Assembly (NCBI RefSeq): GCF_000740895.1 | Contig: NC_025262.1 | Span: 240,001 to 304,000, forward strand | From: Theileria orientalis strain Shintoku | Taxonomy: Eukaryota > Apicomplexa > Aconoidasida > Piroplasmida > Theileriidae | DNA length: 64,000 nt | Direction of reading: 5' to 3' | Part shown: positions 45,901-56,371 of the stretch, one piece after another | Layout of the letters: each line of letters opens with the position of its first letter | Numbering within the stretch: the first letter of the stretch is position 1 | Made by a program: the position numbers and the translations under genes | The notes under the pieces: generated by a model | What the model was told of the DNA's origin: nothing | Databases searched by the model: none | The model's input: the letters and a program-made list of their open reading frames with translations, nothing else

Positions 45901-46848
45901 TCAAGTACAACCTGAACGCGAGCGGGCACATAGACAGGATAATACTGACGGAAAGCTCAAACGGGAACAGGCTGTACAAGGTGATCGTGAGGCAGAGCAG
46001 GCCGCCTGAAATCGGAGACAAGTTCAGCAGCAGGCACGGCCAGAAGGGGGTGGTGGGCCTTATCGCGGAGCCGGAGGACATGCCCTTCACGGAGTCGGGC
46101 ATGGTGCCGGACCTGGTGATGAACCCGCACGGCTTCCCCTCGAGAATGACGGTGGGAAAGCTGCTGGAGCTGGTGGCCTCGAAGTCCTCAGTGCTCTCGG
46201 GCCGCTTCGTGGACTCGACGCCATTCTCAAACAGCTACTCGAACAACCATCAGGGAGGAGGCGGCGATGAAGGCACGGATTCGGGGGGATACGAAAACCT
46301 GGGAAACGACGCCCAGGACAACATAAACGAGATTTGCAACATACTCATCAAGAAGGGGTTCCACCCGAAGGGGAAGGAGGTGCTGTACTCAGGTATGTTG
46401 GCCATTCAATTCTAATTAAAATTACGCAGGCATCACGGGAAACTTGATTAACACGCTGATCTTCTTCGGGCCGATCTACTACCAGAGGCTGAAGCACATG
46501 GTCATGGACAAGATTCACGCGCGCTCCCGCGGGCCGCGCCAGATGCTGACGAGGCAGCCCACGGAGGGGCGCTCGAAGGACGGGGGGCTGCGTCTGGGCG
46601 AGATGGAGCGCGACTGCCTCATCGCCTACGGCGCCTCGAACCTGCTGATCGAGCGGCTCATGCTCTCCTCGGACGTGTACAACATCCAGGTGTGCAACTG
46701 CTGCGGCTTCATGGGCTACAACAACTATTGCAAGTTCTGCCGGAACCGCTCTCTCGTCCAGGTGACCATTCCCTACGCCTGCAAGCTGCTCTTCCAGGAG
46801 CTGCAGGCCATGAACATAAAGCCGAGCCTGATCGTCAGGAACAGCTAA
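42930..46848 (+). CDS. RPC2: RNA polymerase III second-largest subunit RPC2
   Basis: Catalytic beta-like subunit of Pol III, which makes tRNAs, 5S rRNA and other small RNAs. Exons 42930-44535, 44571-45104, 45169-46392 and 46430-46848 give 1,260 aa in frame, somewhat longer than human POLR3B. Diagnostic blocks: [20 protein letters not shown], typical of Pol [81 protein letters not shown] with the conserved switch-region residues; and a C-terminal zinc site [16 protein letters not shown]. Low-complexity insertions near residues 290-310 and 1095-1120 account for the extra length. Introns are 35, 64 and 37 nt. A probable RNase P/MRP RNA, itself usually a Pol III product, begins about 40 bases downstream. 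Confidence 0.95.
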
Positions 46849-46889
46849 TGTGGTGTTGAACGTACGTGCCGTTTTACCGATGTGTGTTA

Positions 46890-47124
46890 TGTAGCTGCGT
46901 TTTAGCCCTCCGAAGCGGGGTTGTTCGGGCTAAGGTGGGAACGGGGAATGTGAAGGGGGAAGAGTCCCGGCATTGGGAGAGGATGCGCGATGAACAGAGC
47001 GATCTGAAAGGGACTCCGCGAGAGTCTGGAAAAAATGTGTACAGCGCAAGTCGGCGGTTCCCTTCACGGGCTGGATGGACAAAGCTACACTATGGGGGTT
47101 CGTAGTTTCCCATGTGATCATTTT
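46890..47124 (+). ncRNA. Candidate RNase P or RNase MRP RNA
   Basis: A GC-rich, non-coding stretch between RPC2 and uS12 folds in the RNase P/MRP layout. P1: 46890-46896 pairs with 47083-47089 (TGTAGCT/AGCTACA). P3-like hairpin: TAGCCC 46903-46908 with GGGCTA 46927-46932. P2: TGAAGGG 46951-46957 with CCCTTCA 47060-47066. P4: AG-C-C-C-G at 46963-46969 with a bulged T at 46965 pairs with CGGGCT 47067-47072. P2 and P4 form the pseudoknot typical of this RNA class, and GGAAGAGTCCCGG resembles CR-I. A P8-like hairpin (GCAT 46970-46973/ATGC 46983-46986) has GAGAG in its loop, as in MRP RNA, while GAACAGA at 46992-46998 resembles RNase P CR-IV. A hairpin at 47092-47113 and TTTT at 47121-47124 would suit a Pol III 3' end. 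Which of the two enzymes it serves is open. Confidence 0.62.
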
Positions 47125-47252
47125 CATTATATTTTATCTGCTATTTCTGATTTATAGTTTACTTTCAGATTATTCTTTTCAACTCTGTTTGTTAAACGGC
47201 AAACTTAGTCATTTCTGACTGAATATTTAGCTTACATTTACATAAAAGAAAA

Positions 47253-48109
47253 ATGGGATCAGGTATTGCTTTAGTTTCAGGCTTCCACAGATATTATCAT
47301 TTACTCTAAGCTCCTTAGTTTAAATCTATTATATCCCGCTGTTTTTCCTTCAATTCCTCGTTTTAATGTATACCCTATATTTTAACCTTTAATTTGCAGG
47401 AGTCCCCCGTGGTATTCGCGCTGCCAGGAAGCTGCGCAACCGCAGAAGGCGTGAGAGGTGGGCCGACAAGGCATACAAAAAGGCCAATTTGGGTACTCGT
47501 TGGAAGTGCAATCCTTTTAAGGGCAGCTCCCATGCCAAGGGCATTGTTGTAGAGAAAATCGCCATTGAAGCCAAACAGGTTAGCTTTACATCAATAGGCT
47601 TGATGCTTTTAAATTAGTTTATTTACTGCTAGTATTTAAATATTCATCCTGATACTTATTTGATACAATGTTACTCCGCCCAATTCGTGTTGCTTGGAAT
47701 AGTTTTTTCAAGAGTCAATTTTTTGGGTATAACATTGGCAACGGTTGAACCAGTCGGGGTCGCAAGCCCTGAAGATTCCATTGCTACATCCATACGCCCA
47801 GCTTACATACATCTAACTACCTGTGCATCAACTTGATAAACCTCACTAACATGTTTTTAGCCAAACTCTGCATATCGTAAGAGCGTACGTGTGCAACTGA
47901 TCAAAAACGGCAAGAAGATTACAGCTTTCGTTCCGAGGGACGGTTGTCTGAACTTCATTGACGAAAACGACGAAGTTCTGGTCTCCGGGTTCGGTCGTTC
48001 GGGACACTCAGTCGGTGATCTCCCCGGTGTGCGTTTCAAGGTGGTCAAGGTCTCTGGTGTTTCCCTACTCGCCCTTTACAAGGAGAAGAAGGAGAAGCCG
48101 AGATCGTAA
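47253..48109 (+). CDS. RPS23: 40S ribosomal protein uS12 (S23)
   Basis: Exons 47253-47262 (10 nt), 47400-47578 and 47861-48109 (introns 137 and 282 nt) give 145 aa, normal for the family. It reads [20 protein letters not shown], then [20 protein letters not shown] across the second junction, then [20 protein letters not shown]. The decoding-centre loop is present. Component of the small cytosolic ribosomal subunit. Confidence 0.97.
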
Positions 48110-48674
48110 TCTTCTCTCACTGTTAAATTCATTCTAGACGCACGTATATGTATAATATAGATTTTGTGAAGAAAATTTAGTAATATTTAATATGAATGAG
48201 TAGTGTATTATGAATAAGGGTAAATGTGTCGATGGTCTGGGAGATTCTATAAATAGGAGTTTGAGTGAGCGCACGAAACTAATAGGGAGTAAATTAAAGT
48301 ACATCTAAAGGTGTTTGATATGAAAAATAAATAAATGTTTTCACAAAAAGCTTAATAACTGGGTTTGATTTAGTTTATCTTTATAGATTTGCCCCACCCA
48401 CCTTCTACTTTTGATTATTAACGTATTCGTAAACGTATTTATTTTATATTATTTCTTTATACCACAAAGTAAGCTTATATTTAGCTGTACTGTATATTTT
48501 TATAATTTACTTATTTTGCTGGCCTTACAATATTTTCTTACCCATACACTAATAAACTGATATATTTATCTCTTTGAGATAGACACTTGATAATCCTATT
48601 AATCAAAAACTAATTTGTATTTCAGGGTACATATATCTTTATATAAATCTGGATTTTTTGAATAATATATATCC
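48110..48674. other. AT-rich intergenic region between two ribosomal protein genes
   Basis: Head-to-tail gap of 565 bases, AT-rich, probably with the uS12 3' end and the uL30 promoter. I see no structured RNA or exon. Confidence 0.45.
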
Positions 48675-49736
48675 ATGGTGGTATGTTTTTATGAATAATT
48701 ATTTAATTTAATTACTCTTGAACAACACTAATAACTCTTTTCAGAGTCGATTTTTGGTAAAGTCCTTCCGTGGATTGAAGAAGGCAGAGGTTAACGAGGG
48801 CCTTCGTAAAAAGGTTGAGCACAATGAGAAGCTACGCGTATCTCAGCTGAAGAAGACCAAGCGTCACTCGGAACTGAAAAAGAAGAGAGTAGCAGGAGCA
48901 AAGAAACGCGCACTGAAGTACGCAAAGGAGTATGTCGACAGGGAGAAGGAATTGGTGGAGTTGAGGCGCAAGGCAAAGGCAGAGGGCGTTTTTTACAAGG
49001 AGCCCGACTCCAAGGTGGCCTTTGTCATCAGGATTAAGGGTATCAACAAGCTCACGCCGAAGCCGAAGTTGACGCTCAGGCTCTTTCGCCTGCTCCAGCT
49101 CCACAACGGGGTGTTTGTAAAGCTGAATAAGGCCACAATGGAGATGCTGAAGTTGGTGACCCCGTACGTCACCTACGGGTACCCATCGCTCTCAATGGTT
49201 CGCAAGCTCCTTTACAAGCGCGGATACGGTAAGCACCAAGAACGATAGACACATAGAACGGAATACGCAAACGTAGATATATAAAAAAGGCTAATTGCTA
49301 ATTATTTTTTAGCCAAGGTTGGGAAGCCAGGTGCAAGGCAGAGGGTCAGGTTGAACAGCGACGACCTGGTCAGCAAGCACCTCGGAAGGTACGGTGTGCA
49401 CTCCCTCGAGGACCTGGTGCACGAGATATACACGTGCGGCCCTCACTTCAAGCAGGTCACGAACTTCCTGTGGCCCTTTAAGCTCAATCCGCCCAGAAAG
49501 GGATTTGTAGCAAAACGTCATGGATTTTCAGAAACTAGAGGAGGTAGGTCTTAAATAACATGACATTTATGGATTTGTTGCATATCAGCTCACCTGTGTC
49601 AGTGGAATCCGAATGTTCGGATGGACGATTTGACCTGTCTTAAACAAAATTGCTTAAAACGCATGAATAACTTTATTTAGGTGATGCCGGAAACCGTGAG
49701 GAATTGATAAACAAACTCCTTGAAAGAATGGTCTGA
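48675..49736 (+). CDS. RPL7: 60S ribosomal protein uL30 (L7)
   Basis: Exons 48675-48680 (ATG GTG only), 48745-49228, 49313-49543 and 49681-49736 give 258 aa; introns are 64, 84 and 137 nt. The protein has the basic N-terminal helix of eukaryotic L7 (KKTKRHSELKKKRVAGAKKR), the uL30 fold beginning KVAFVIRIKGINKLTPKPK, the block VTPYVTYGYPSLSMVRKLLY and the conserved end GGDAGNREELINKLLERMV. Component of the large cytosolic ribosomal subunit. Confidence 0.96.
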
Positions 49737-49878
49737 ACTGCTTAATATATTGCCCTTGATTTCATACATAATATTATACTCGCTCGACCTTCCGAATGTG
49801 TGGCTACACTTCCTTAAATCCATAATAGACAGTAAAATGTATATTTAATAATGTAAATTAAATGTAAGATTAAATATA

Positions 49879-50868
49879 ATGGATAAATCCCAATTTTGTC
49901 ACAAAAGTGAGCTTTTGACATGGGTAAATGAACTGTTGGAGCTCAAAGTGGATAAAATGGACCAATGCAGCAACGGAGCAATATACCTCCAGCTCATAGA
50001 CACGGTATTCCAAGACAAAGTGCCCTTTGTAAGGATAAAATGGAATTCTACTCTAGAATATGAACATTTGTACAACTATAAACTCCTCCAGTCGGTGTTC
50101 AAGGAGTGCAACATCGATAAGCACATTCCCATCGAAAAGCTGGTCAGAGGCAAGTACCAGGACCACCTGGAGTTTTTGCAATGGATTAAGGGTTTTGTTG
50201 AGTCCCGCTTAGATAAAAATTTTAAGTACAATCCTCAGTATAAACGAGTATATGGAATATTGAAGCTGTTATTGTTCAATAATCGCCAAATTAATATCGC
50301 AAACGTCAAAAGCTTATTACCGAAGTGGGCCTGGTCGGATTCCATAAATGCCGAGTACATATCAACCATCAACAACGCCATTCAAATGGAGGCTGGAGTT
50401 TACACAAGGAACCCAGTCCTTCCCTGTCACTCTTCTCCTTACACTCAACATTTCTTCACTAAATCACCTCTTAACCGCAAACAACACCTTGCTGACGATT
50501 CCACAGAGCTCCATGAGACTGACAGGTCGTTTAAACTGGATTCCCTTAGCACTTTCAACGAGTCAGTCACCGAGACCGAGTCAGTGTACACAAACAAAGA
50601 GGACAAAGCAATAAACTATTTTAATAAAAATTTTCAAAGTCCCACAAACTCATTTCAACACTTAAATCAACTCATAAGGCAGCAATCTGAGGAAATCACT
50701 AGCCTAAAAAAGCAATTAAAAGAATCTAGGATGGAGAGTCAAATCTCCAATCTTAGCAAAGAATTTTACTACAACAAACTCAGGCAAATTGAGATTCTTT
50801 GCCAGAAGAATCAGGGTAAATCTGTGGACACAAAGCAACTGCTCAACATAATGTACGCCAACAACTAA
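49879..50868 (+). CDS. EB1: EB1-type microtubule plus-end binding protein
   Basis: Single exon, 329 aa. Residues about 8-130 form the calponin-homology domain that binds growing microtubule ends (SELLTWVNELLELKVDKMDQ, NYKLLQSVFKECNID, KLVRGKYQDHLEFLQWIKGF). A Ser/Thr-rich linker of about 100 residues follows, with a Ser-x-Pro and several basic patches. Residues about 265-315 form the coiled coil and EB-homology motif (EITSLKKQLKESRMESQ, then FYYNKLRQIEILCQ), the site where partners dock. An acidic EEY-type tail is absent. In Theileria schizonts, which ride on host mitotic microtubules, the parasite EB1 has attracted interest, but nothing here tells its location. It is convergent with the next gene, 161 bases apart. 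Confidence 0.92.
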   Translation: MDKSQFCHKSELLTWVNELLELKVDKMDQCSNGAIYLQLIDTVFQDKVPFVRIKWNSTLEYEHLYNYKLLQSVFKECNIDKHIPIEKLVRGKYQDHLEFLQWIKGFVESRLDKNFKYNPQYKRVYGILKLLLFNNRQINIANVKSLLPKWAWSDSINAEYISTINNAIQMEAGVYTRNPVLPCHSSPYTQHFFTKSPLNRKQHLADDSTELHETDRSFKLDSLSTFNESVTETESVYTNKEDKAINYFNKNFQSPTNSFQHLNQLIRQQSEEITSLKKQLKESRMESQISNLSKEFYYNKLRQIEILCQKNQGKSVDTKQLLNIMYANN

Positions 50869-51029
50869 AAATGTATTCACGCTACATCTTACTTGTTATT
50901 TATTTAATGTGTAAGCGTTTTGGTTGTTAGTTTTTAGATAAACTAGGGTTCACAAACAAAATCCAAACAGGCTGGAGGGGCGGGCACACAATCACATAAT
51001 ATTATTTTTTAGTTAAAAAGAGCAGCTGA

Positions 51030-51926
51030 TTAGTGTCTAGGCATTATCAGCTGTCTGAAGTCTTCGAAAGCCCTGGAATCTTCCCCGAATACCTGCTTCG
51101 CATGGGCAAGAGTCTCGTCGCGGGTCAGTAGCTGGGCGTTGAATTTCTTAATCGTGGACAAAAAGCTGGCAAAATCATCTGGGTGTAGAATGTTTTTGGC
51201 GTTTTTAAAAAATTGGCGACCGTCCACGGATTCCCTCTGGGCTGTGGGCCTAAAATGCTGTGATTACGTTATCACTTACAGTGGCGTATCTTGAAGAGGC
51301 TTTGGAGTGCTGCTGTAGGCGTGGTTCTTTAAAAATCCATCTCCAGCAGCGTTTGTGTTATATTCTTGGAGCGTTGCGTAATCGTTGCGCATACCGAGAC
51401 CCGTTCTCGGCACCACACTATTCACCATTTCGTCTAAACCATAAAAACGATTATTTGTATCAGATTCGTTAAGATCATCCTTGAATGAAGAAAGAACCAT
51501 TTTTTTCAAATTTTCTAAGCGATCTAAGTCCCTTTGTAGCTTCTTAACAGTGTTAACCAAGTTTTTGTTCTCCTCTGTCAACTGGTTGGCTCTTTGGTTC
51601 AATTGGACAAGTTGATCCTCCAAAGTACTGTATTTTTTCTGTAACACTGCAACCTAAGTGATGTGTGAGTTGTTTTAGCTATGTTAGTAGGATGCTGTGT
51701 TATATTGGTGTAAACTAACATGTTCAGTCTTTTCCGAAACTAGGGTTCTCATTGATCTGAGTTCACTCTCTAACCCCGAAACTCTAGTTTTATAAGCATT
51801 GGAAACCACTCGGAATCCCAAAGCGAGTTGTTCTGTGCATAAATGACATTAATTTCTGGAAATGTGTATAAAGTTACCATCGGCATCATTGGGTAGCCAG
51901 CTAAGGTCAACTGTCGAAAACTCCAT
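51030..51926 (-). CDS. Coiled-coil protein of the At4g15545-like family
   Basis: Exons 51878-51926, 51720-51832, 51280-51653 and 51030-51249 give 251 aa with phase kept throughout. The first 125 residues are coiled coil (SGLESELRSMRTLVSEKTEH, then LNQRANQLTEENKNLVNTVK). The C-terminal domain (DGRQFFKNAKNILHPDDFAS, FNAQLLTRDETLAHAKQVFG) closely follows the conserved end of the plant At4g15545-like proteins, where the pattern is GRQFF.. AR..L....F..FL..IK.LN...QTREETL. Biochemical function is unknown to me. Its convergent neighbour is EB1, but adjacency alone is weak evidence for a shared role. Confidence 0.75.
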
Positions 51927-52447
51927 TTTATTATACCTTTTCTCTATTTACACAGGATATTTAACTAAAAACCATAAATAGTTAGGTGAAGTAACAATTT
52001 GTTCTTTAATAAAAAAATTTCCAACTTGAATTTACAAGTTGTGTAACGAATCTAACTAGATATGAGTCTGAAAAAATGTGTATTGAAAATATGTATAGAC
52101 AGAACGCATATACATATATTATCTCATCTACTATTATAATATTGCACAAAAGTGCATTCTTCGACTGGATATAAAAATTTGTAAATTTACACATTTCTAC
52201 CGGAATAAAATTTCTATTTATAGATTGAAAAATATTAAGATTTTAAAAAGAATAGTTTACATAGTTTCTGAAACATTGCCGATATAGTGTTCACATCATT
52301 CGTTTATACATATATACATGGTTATTTATTTTTATCGTACCATTTTAATTTTATAATATATTTATAAAAACGTTAAGTTGTGTATTTTCTATGTTTAATT
52401 GTGTCTAATCTTTATTAAGCACCTGTTTATTCTTTTATGTGTTCGGA
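51927..52447. other. AT-rich divergent intergenic region
   Basis: Region of 521 bases with start codons on both sides. TTTACACA-like elements lie near 51949 and at about 52186. No gene is evident. Confidence 0.45.
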
Positions 52448-54309
52448 ATGTTACACATCTCCAGGTTACACGTACACTCATTTGCCCATAATCTTCTATA
52501 TTCCATAAATAATAGTAGATTCCACTTATTAAAATGCATCCTTCTAAAGAGTAGCTCATCTTATTCCACCGGAACATCGATGGAAGGTGAAACACATATT
52601 TCTGATCCCAAGTGTGATACAAATGAGCCTTCTAGTCCTTCCAAACATTCAAAAAACGAAAACAAACACAGTAAAATTTCACACCCTGACAAATGTCTGA
52701 TAAATGCTGAAATTAGTGGTTTAGCCTCCCCAATTTCTGCCATGTGCTGGCACAAGGGCCCTTATTCTGACTATTTTGATCATAACTCTGAGAATGTAGA
52801 CAGTGAAAGCATTGAATTTACCACAAATAACGATGTGCAGAAGGAATTGTTCCCACAGACTGATATGATCGAGGAAATGGAACATTTGTTATCGTTGGAG
52901 CGGAAGGAAAAGGACCGAGTTAGGCTGATTTTGGAGAAAAGTAAACCCTTGAAAATCGATGAGCACATAAAGGACAAGCAGCTAGCAAGTAGAGTTTCAA
53001 CTCTAAAGCTGCTGTCAATATCGTCCAGATTGGCTAAAAGAAGCCCATCGAGTGCCAAACCACAAGTAGATATCGCAAAATACCTAAAGGAAAAAAAGTA
53101 CCAAAAATCATTAATGAGCCATGCCGATAGTCACAAGGATTATAGAAGCAAAGGTGAGACCAGCAGAAAGCAAAGCATCCTTGAAACCGTCCGTATATTG
53201 GACGTGGATAGACTACCCCTGCCTATACTGCATCATATGCTGTGCTACACACTTGTCAAGAATGTGCCCGCGGAAAACGTCCTGAAAATCATCTCGAATA
53301 TTGCAAGCCTGAGAGATAAGAACAAGCACGTCTGCTACCACAACCTGTTTAAGCTGGTAACTTTGAAGTCGAGTCCCATCTGCGCCCCGGAGATCGTCGC
53401 AACGCTCACTCGGTGCTACCAGAGCATCAGCATACCCTTTATGGTCGACTACGTCAGGAAGTACGGCACGTTTTCCAGGAAGTTCCTGGCAAACCTGATA
53501 AACAGACACTCGCAGCCATCGCCGCTGGACTTTTTCAGGTTCGTTTACTCTTGCTCATTACTGCTTTAGGTACCAGAGTCACTCCAGGAACCTCCCACTG
53601 ATCTTGACCAGGCCCTGGTCACTGTTGAGCTTCGTGAACCTCCTAAAAAGCTCATCGGCCAAACGATACATGTACTTGAACCTGCTCAACTACGGGTATG
53701 TGCCCAATTTGCAAAAATTCGATAAACTACACGCCTTTGGAACGATGGATTATGAGCTCAGCGGCCAGATACTCTCCTTTGAAAAGATGCTGGACGAGAA
53801 CGCCCTAATCTCAGAGGCCAGGGAGGACCCGAATCGGCCAAAGCTTTACGACAAAATACTCGAGTTGCAGTACTCGGGAGACTCGAATTTGGAGGACATG
53901 GAGCTCTCCAGCGACGCCGACACACACGAGCCGACCTCAACAAGCTTGCAATTTGTCAAGGTTCTGGACCAAAGGGCCGATTGCAGCAGTTCCCGAACCT
54001 CAGAGGAGGCCCATGGATACAAGGACATTGACGACAGCATACGCGAGGACGGCGGTCACATTTCCTGGAGTCTTCCCTGGGGACTGAAGAGGGACGCGTT
54101 CCACTACAGAGGTACTTTGGCTCAAATTGACAGCATTCGTAGGTAAAACATACAAACTGGACCGGGTCAGCGGCTGGTTGAAGGTGAAGTCGAGTGTTAG
54201 GATCAACTACCTGAAGAACGTCAAGATGAATAAGCGGAAACGGGAAAGAAGGCTGCTCCGGCGGAGAGCCCGGAAGCAGGCTAAGCTACGAATTCTATCT
54301 AGCCTGTAA
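52448..54309 (+). CDS. Mitochondrial-type protein with mS38/Cox24-like basic C-terminus (tentative)
   Basis: Exons 52448-53538, 53570-54111 and 54143-54309 (two 31-nt introns) give 599 aa. ATG 52448 is the first in frame and gives MLHISRLHVHSFAHNLLYSI, rich in Arg, His and hydrophobic residues with no acid, like a presequence. Residues about 40-200 are polar and look disordered. Residues about 230-420 are helical (LPLPILHHMLCYTLVKNVPA, RKYGTFSRKFLANLINRHSQ), in the style of helical-repeat organelle RNA-binding proteins. The end reads VRINYLKNVKMNKRKRERRL followed by more Arg, which resembles the C-terminal motif of mitoribosomal protein mS38 (AURKAIP1/Cox24), usually found in much shorter proteins. 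Possible mitoribosomal or organelle RNA-processing protein; not proven. Confidence 0.6.
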
Positions 54310-54413
54310 CATTTATTTAAATTTAAATTACGTGTGTTTGCGTATTGTTAAATATTAAGCTAAAATTTGCCTTTTGGCGTCTTGCGATAGATCGGCGGCC
54401 AATGGCCGCTCCC

Positions 54414-54587
54414 CTAGTGTTCCAGCTTCTTGTCCTTGGAATTGTAGTTGAACATAAAGTATCCTGCCATGTTGATCAGAAAAGCGAATGTGCCAACGGC
54501 AGCGGGGGCCCAGGGCTTGAAACCCCGCCTGATTGTATGAGAGGCCCTTTTGAAAAACAGGGAAAAGGGTGATTTTACAACTACCAT
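54414..54587 (-). CDS. Small single-span membrane protein, 57 aa
   Basis: ATG 54587 to TAG 54414. It starts MVVVKSPFSLFFKRA, continues with a basic stretch (HTIRRGFKPW), has one hydrophobic helix at about residues 28-48 (AVGTFAFLINMAGYFMF) and ends NYNSKDKKLEH. Size, charge and single helix suit a small subunit of a mitochondrial inner-membrane complex, for instance an ATP synthase subunit f-like or cytochrome oxidase subunit, but there is no decisive motif. An ATG-initiated stretch about 125 bases upstream (MLARFHIWTARYHDVHFK, 54661-54714 region) ends at a GT site, but I could not join it in frame. Confidence 0.5.
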   Translation of the reverse strand: MVVVKSPFSLFFKRASHTIRRGFKPWAPAAVGTFAFLINMAGYFMFNYNSKDKKLEH

Positions 54588-54883
54588 TAATCCAAAATTT
54601 AAAAGTGTAAATAAGTGAAGGGTGAGGTGTCAAAAGTTGGCGAATGTATGAATACCTTGAAGTGAACGTCATGATATCGGGCAGTCCAAATGTGGAATCG
54701 AGCTAACATTGTGGCAAATACTTGGAATATGATTACACATTGAGTGAATTTAGTTTTGTTAATATTATATATATTTGTAACTGCATATATGCTCTTGTTT
54801 AATGTGTATATTTCTTTTGTATGATGAGAACACATTGACTAGATGGTGTCGTGACTAAAATAGCAACTTTTTAAAATACATGT

Positions 54884-56371
54884 TTAAAATGTCAAGAATA
54901 TGTCCTCGTCATCGTCGTCAAAGTTCGTCTCAAAGTATGCTCTAACATTCAGTGTGAACGACTCCAGGAACGACTCCCATCCTCCGGAGCACGACGTTTT
55001 TGTCCAGAACCATACTGCCCTGAGCCATCCAAAGCCCTCCGTTGGCCAGTTGTACTTGTCTCTGTTGTGCATTCTGACCGCTCTGATGTATCCCATTCCT
55101 ATGAATGCGAACACGTTGAGCAGGATCTGAGCTATACAGTTGGACAGACTTGCCATGTCCCCGTCTTCGGCGTCACTTTGCATACTCACTCCATTCGTAC
55201 TTATACCCCTAATTACATCATCCAGTGTCCTCAGAACAATTGTTAAGATTCCTATACAGTAAGGATGAGATTTAACGTAGCGACTGAACGCGTTAGATGG
55301 ATAATGAATCAGGACTAAGAGTATTATCATGATTCCGTAAAACGGTATGAACAGGAACCACGCATAGTGGTAAGCACTAAATTTGTCCTTCCAACATCTG
55401 TTTGGCCCAAAACCTTCTCGGACAATCAGAACCAGAGTCGTTGCAGCAGTTACTGAAATGAAGAGTACACACAAATCGATTTTGTATCCCACGTCAGATT
55501 CAACGAATTCGTAAGGAGCTATTGCTGGATAAAAGAAAAATGAAAACGCCATTCCCATTATATTCATCAAAAAGGGCGACCAGGCGTTTTTAAGCCTCTG
55601 AAAAAACGTTAGATCATCCAAACTTTTTTTAGTGCCACAAGGTTTACCACCCTCCTCGTCAGAAGTTTGTTCTTCCTTTGTATTAGATTCATCATTAGGA
55701 TCGTACTCGTAATATGCCCAGGTCCAAAAAATTGATGCCAACAGCCACAAAAACATTGCTATCTCTATTTGGAATATTACCAAATAGTACTCCATTTTCG
55801 TCTTGTTGAACAGCTTGTAGAAAAATCTGAACAAAACGTGGTAGACTAGGATTATTAGCCCTGAGAGTGGCATTCCTACGAAGTAGTAGGACACGTCCTT
55901 TGTGATCATGTTAAGCACTATTGACTGGTGCATTCCGTACATCAGCGACGCTGCCACCAGCGCCCAGTAGTAAAAGGTTAGGTGACCCTTCTCTCCTCCG
56001 CTGTGGTACGAGAAGAATATTACTACGAACGAAACGAAGTTCATCCACGTCAGCACTATCGATATGTAGTTGTCATACTTCATAAGATCGAGCTTCCTTC
56101 TTATCAGCGAGTAAATTGTGGTTATCATTATGCCCGTGACACAAAACACCTCGGTGGTGTTCAGTGTCATTTTAATAAACAACCCAGTCTCTGCAGGATC
56201 TATTTTAAATCTTGTGACTGCGTACGCTCCGCCGGTTACTGTCAATCTGAGCGATTGCAAAATCGACAGCCCTGTGAGTGCGATAGCGATCTTCTTGATT
56301 ATTTCATCATATTTGCTTTTATTTTTTCTAAGAGGCAAAACTAAAGGATACTCTCCGTTCATGGCTGCCAT
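54884..56371 (-). CDS. Multi-pass membrane protein, probable transporter (ENT- or MFS-like)
   Basis: Single exon, about 495 aa, using ATG 56371 because the frame upstream begins with TTG. About ten to eleven hydrophobic segments are visible. A charged cytosolic loop (YDPNDESNTKEEQTSDEEGG) near the middle splits the protein into two halves, as in equilibrative nucleoside transporters and MFS carriers. The helix after the loop (GMAFSFFFYPAIAPYEF) recalls the ENT seventh helix with its FP(A/G)I motif. A hydrophilic tail rich in Asp (ETNFDDDDEDIFLTF) ends the protein. Substrate cannot be told from sequence; a Theileria-specific membrane family is the alternative. Confidence 0.75.
   Translation of the reverse strand: MAAMNGEYPLVLPLRKNKSKYDEIIKKIAIALTGLSILQSLRLTVTGGAYAVTRFKIDPAETGLFIKMTLNTTEVFCVTGIMITTIYSLIRRKLDLMKYDNYISIVLTWMNFVSFVVIFFSYHSGGEKGHLTFYYWALVAASLMYGMHQSIVLNMITKDVSYYFVGMPLSGLIILVYHVLFRFFYKLFNKTKMEYYLVIFQIEIAMFLWLLASIFWTWAYYEYDPNDESNTKEEQTSDEEGGKPCGTKKSLDDLTFFQRLKNAWSPFLMNIMGMAFSFFFYPAIAPYEFVESDVGYKIDLCVLFISVTAATTLVLIVREGFGPNRCWKDKFSAYHYAWFLFIPFYGIMIILLVLIHYPSNAFSRYVKSHPYCIGILTIVLRTLDDVIRGISTNGVSMQSDAEDGDMASLSNCIAQILLNVFAFIGMGYIRAVRMHNRDKYNWPTEGFGWLRAVWFWTKTSCSGGWESFLESFTLNVRAYFETNFDDDDEDIFLTF

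Noticed and set aside
46866..47105. Reading the GC-rich segment after RPC2 as a 79-codon protein
   Set aside because: The sequence forms several long-range helices consistent with RNase P/MRP RNA and the peptide has no family character.
46885..47125. SRP RNA as the identity of the structured RNA
   Set aside because: I found no domain IV loop (a GGAA/GNAR-type apical loop with the asymmetric AGCAG-type internal loop), and the pseudoknot fits RNase P/MRP better.
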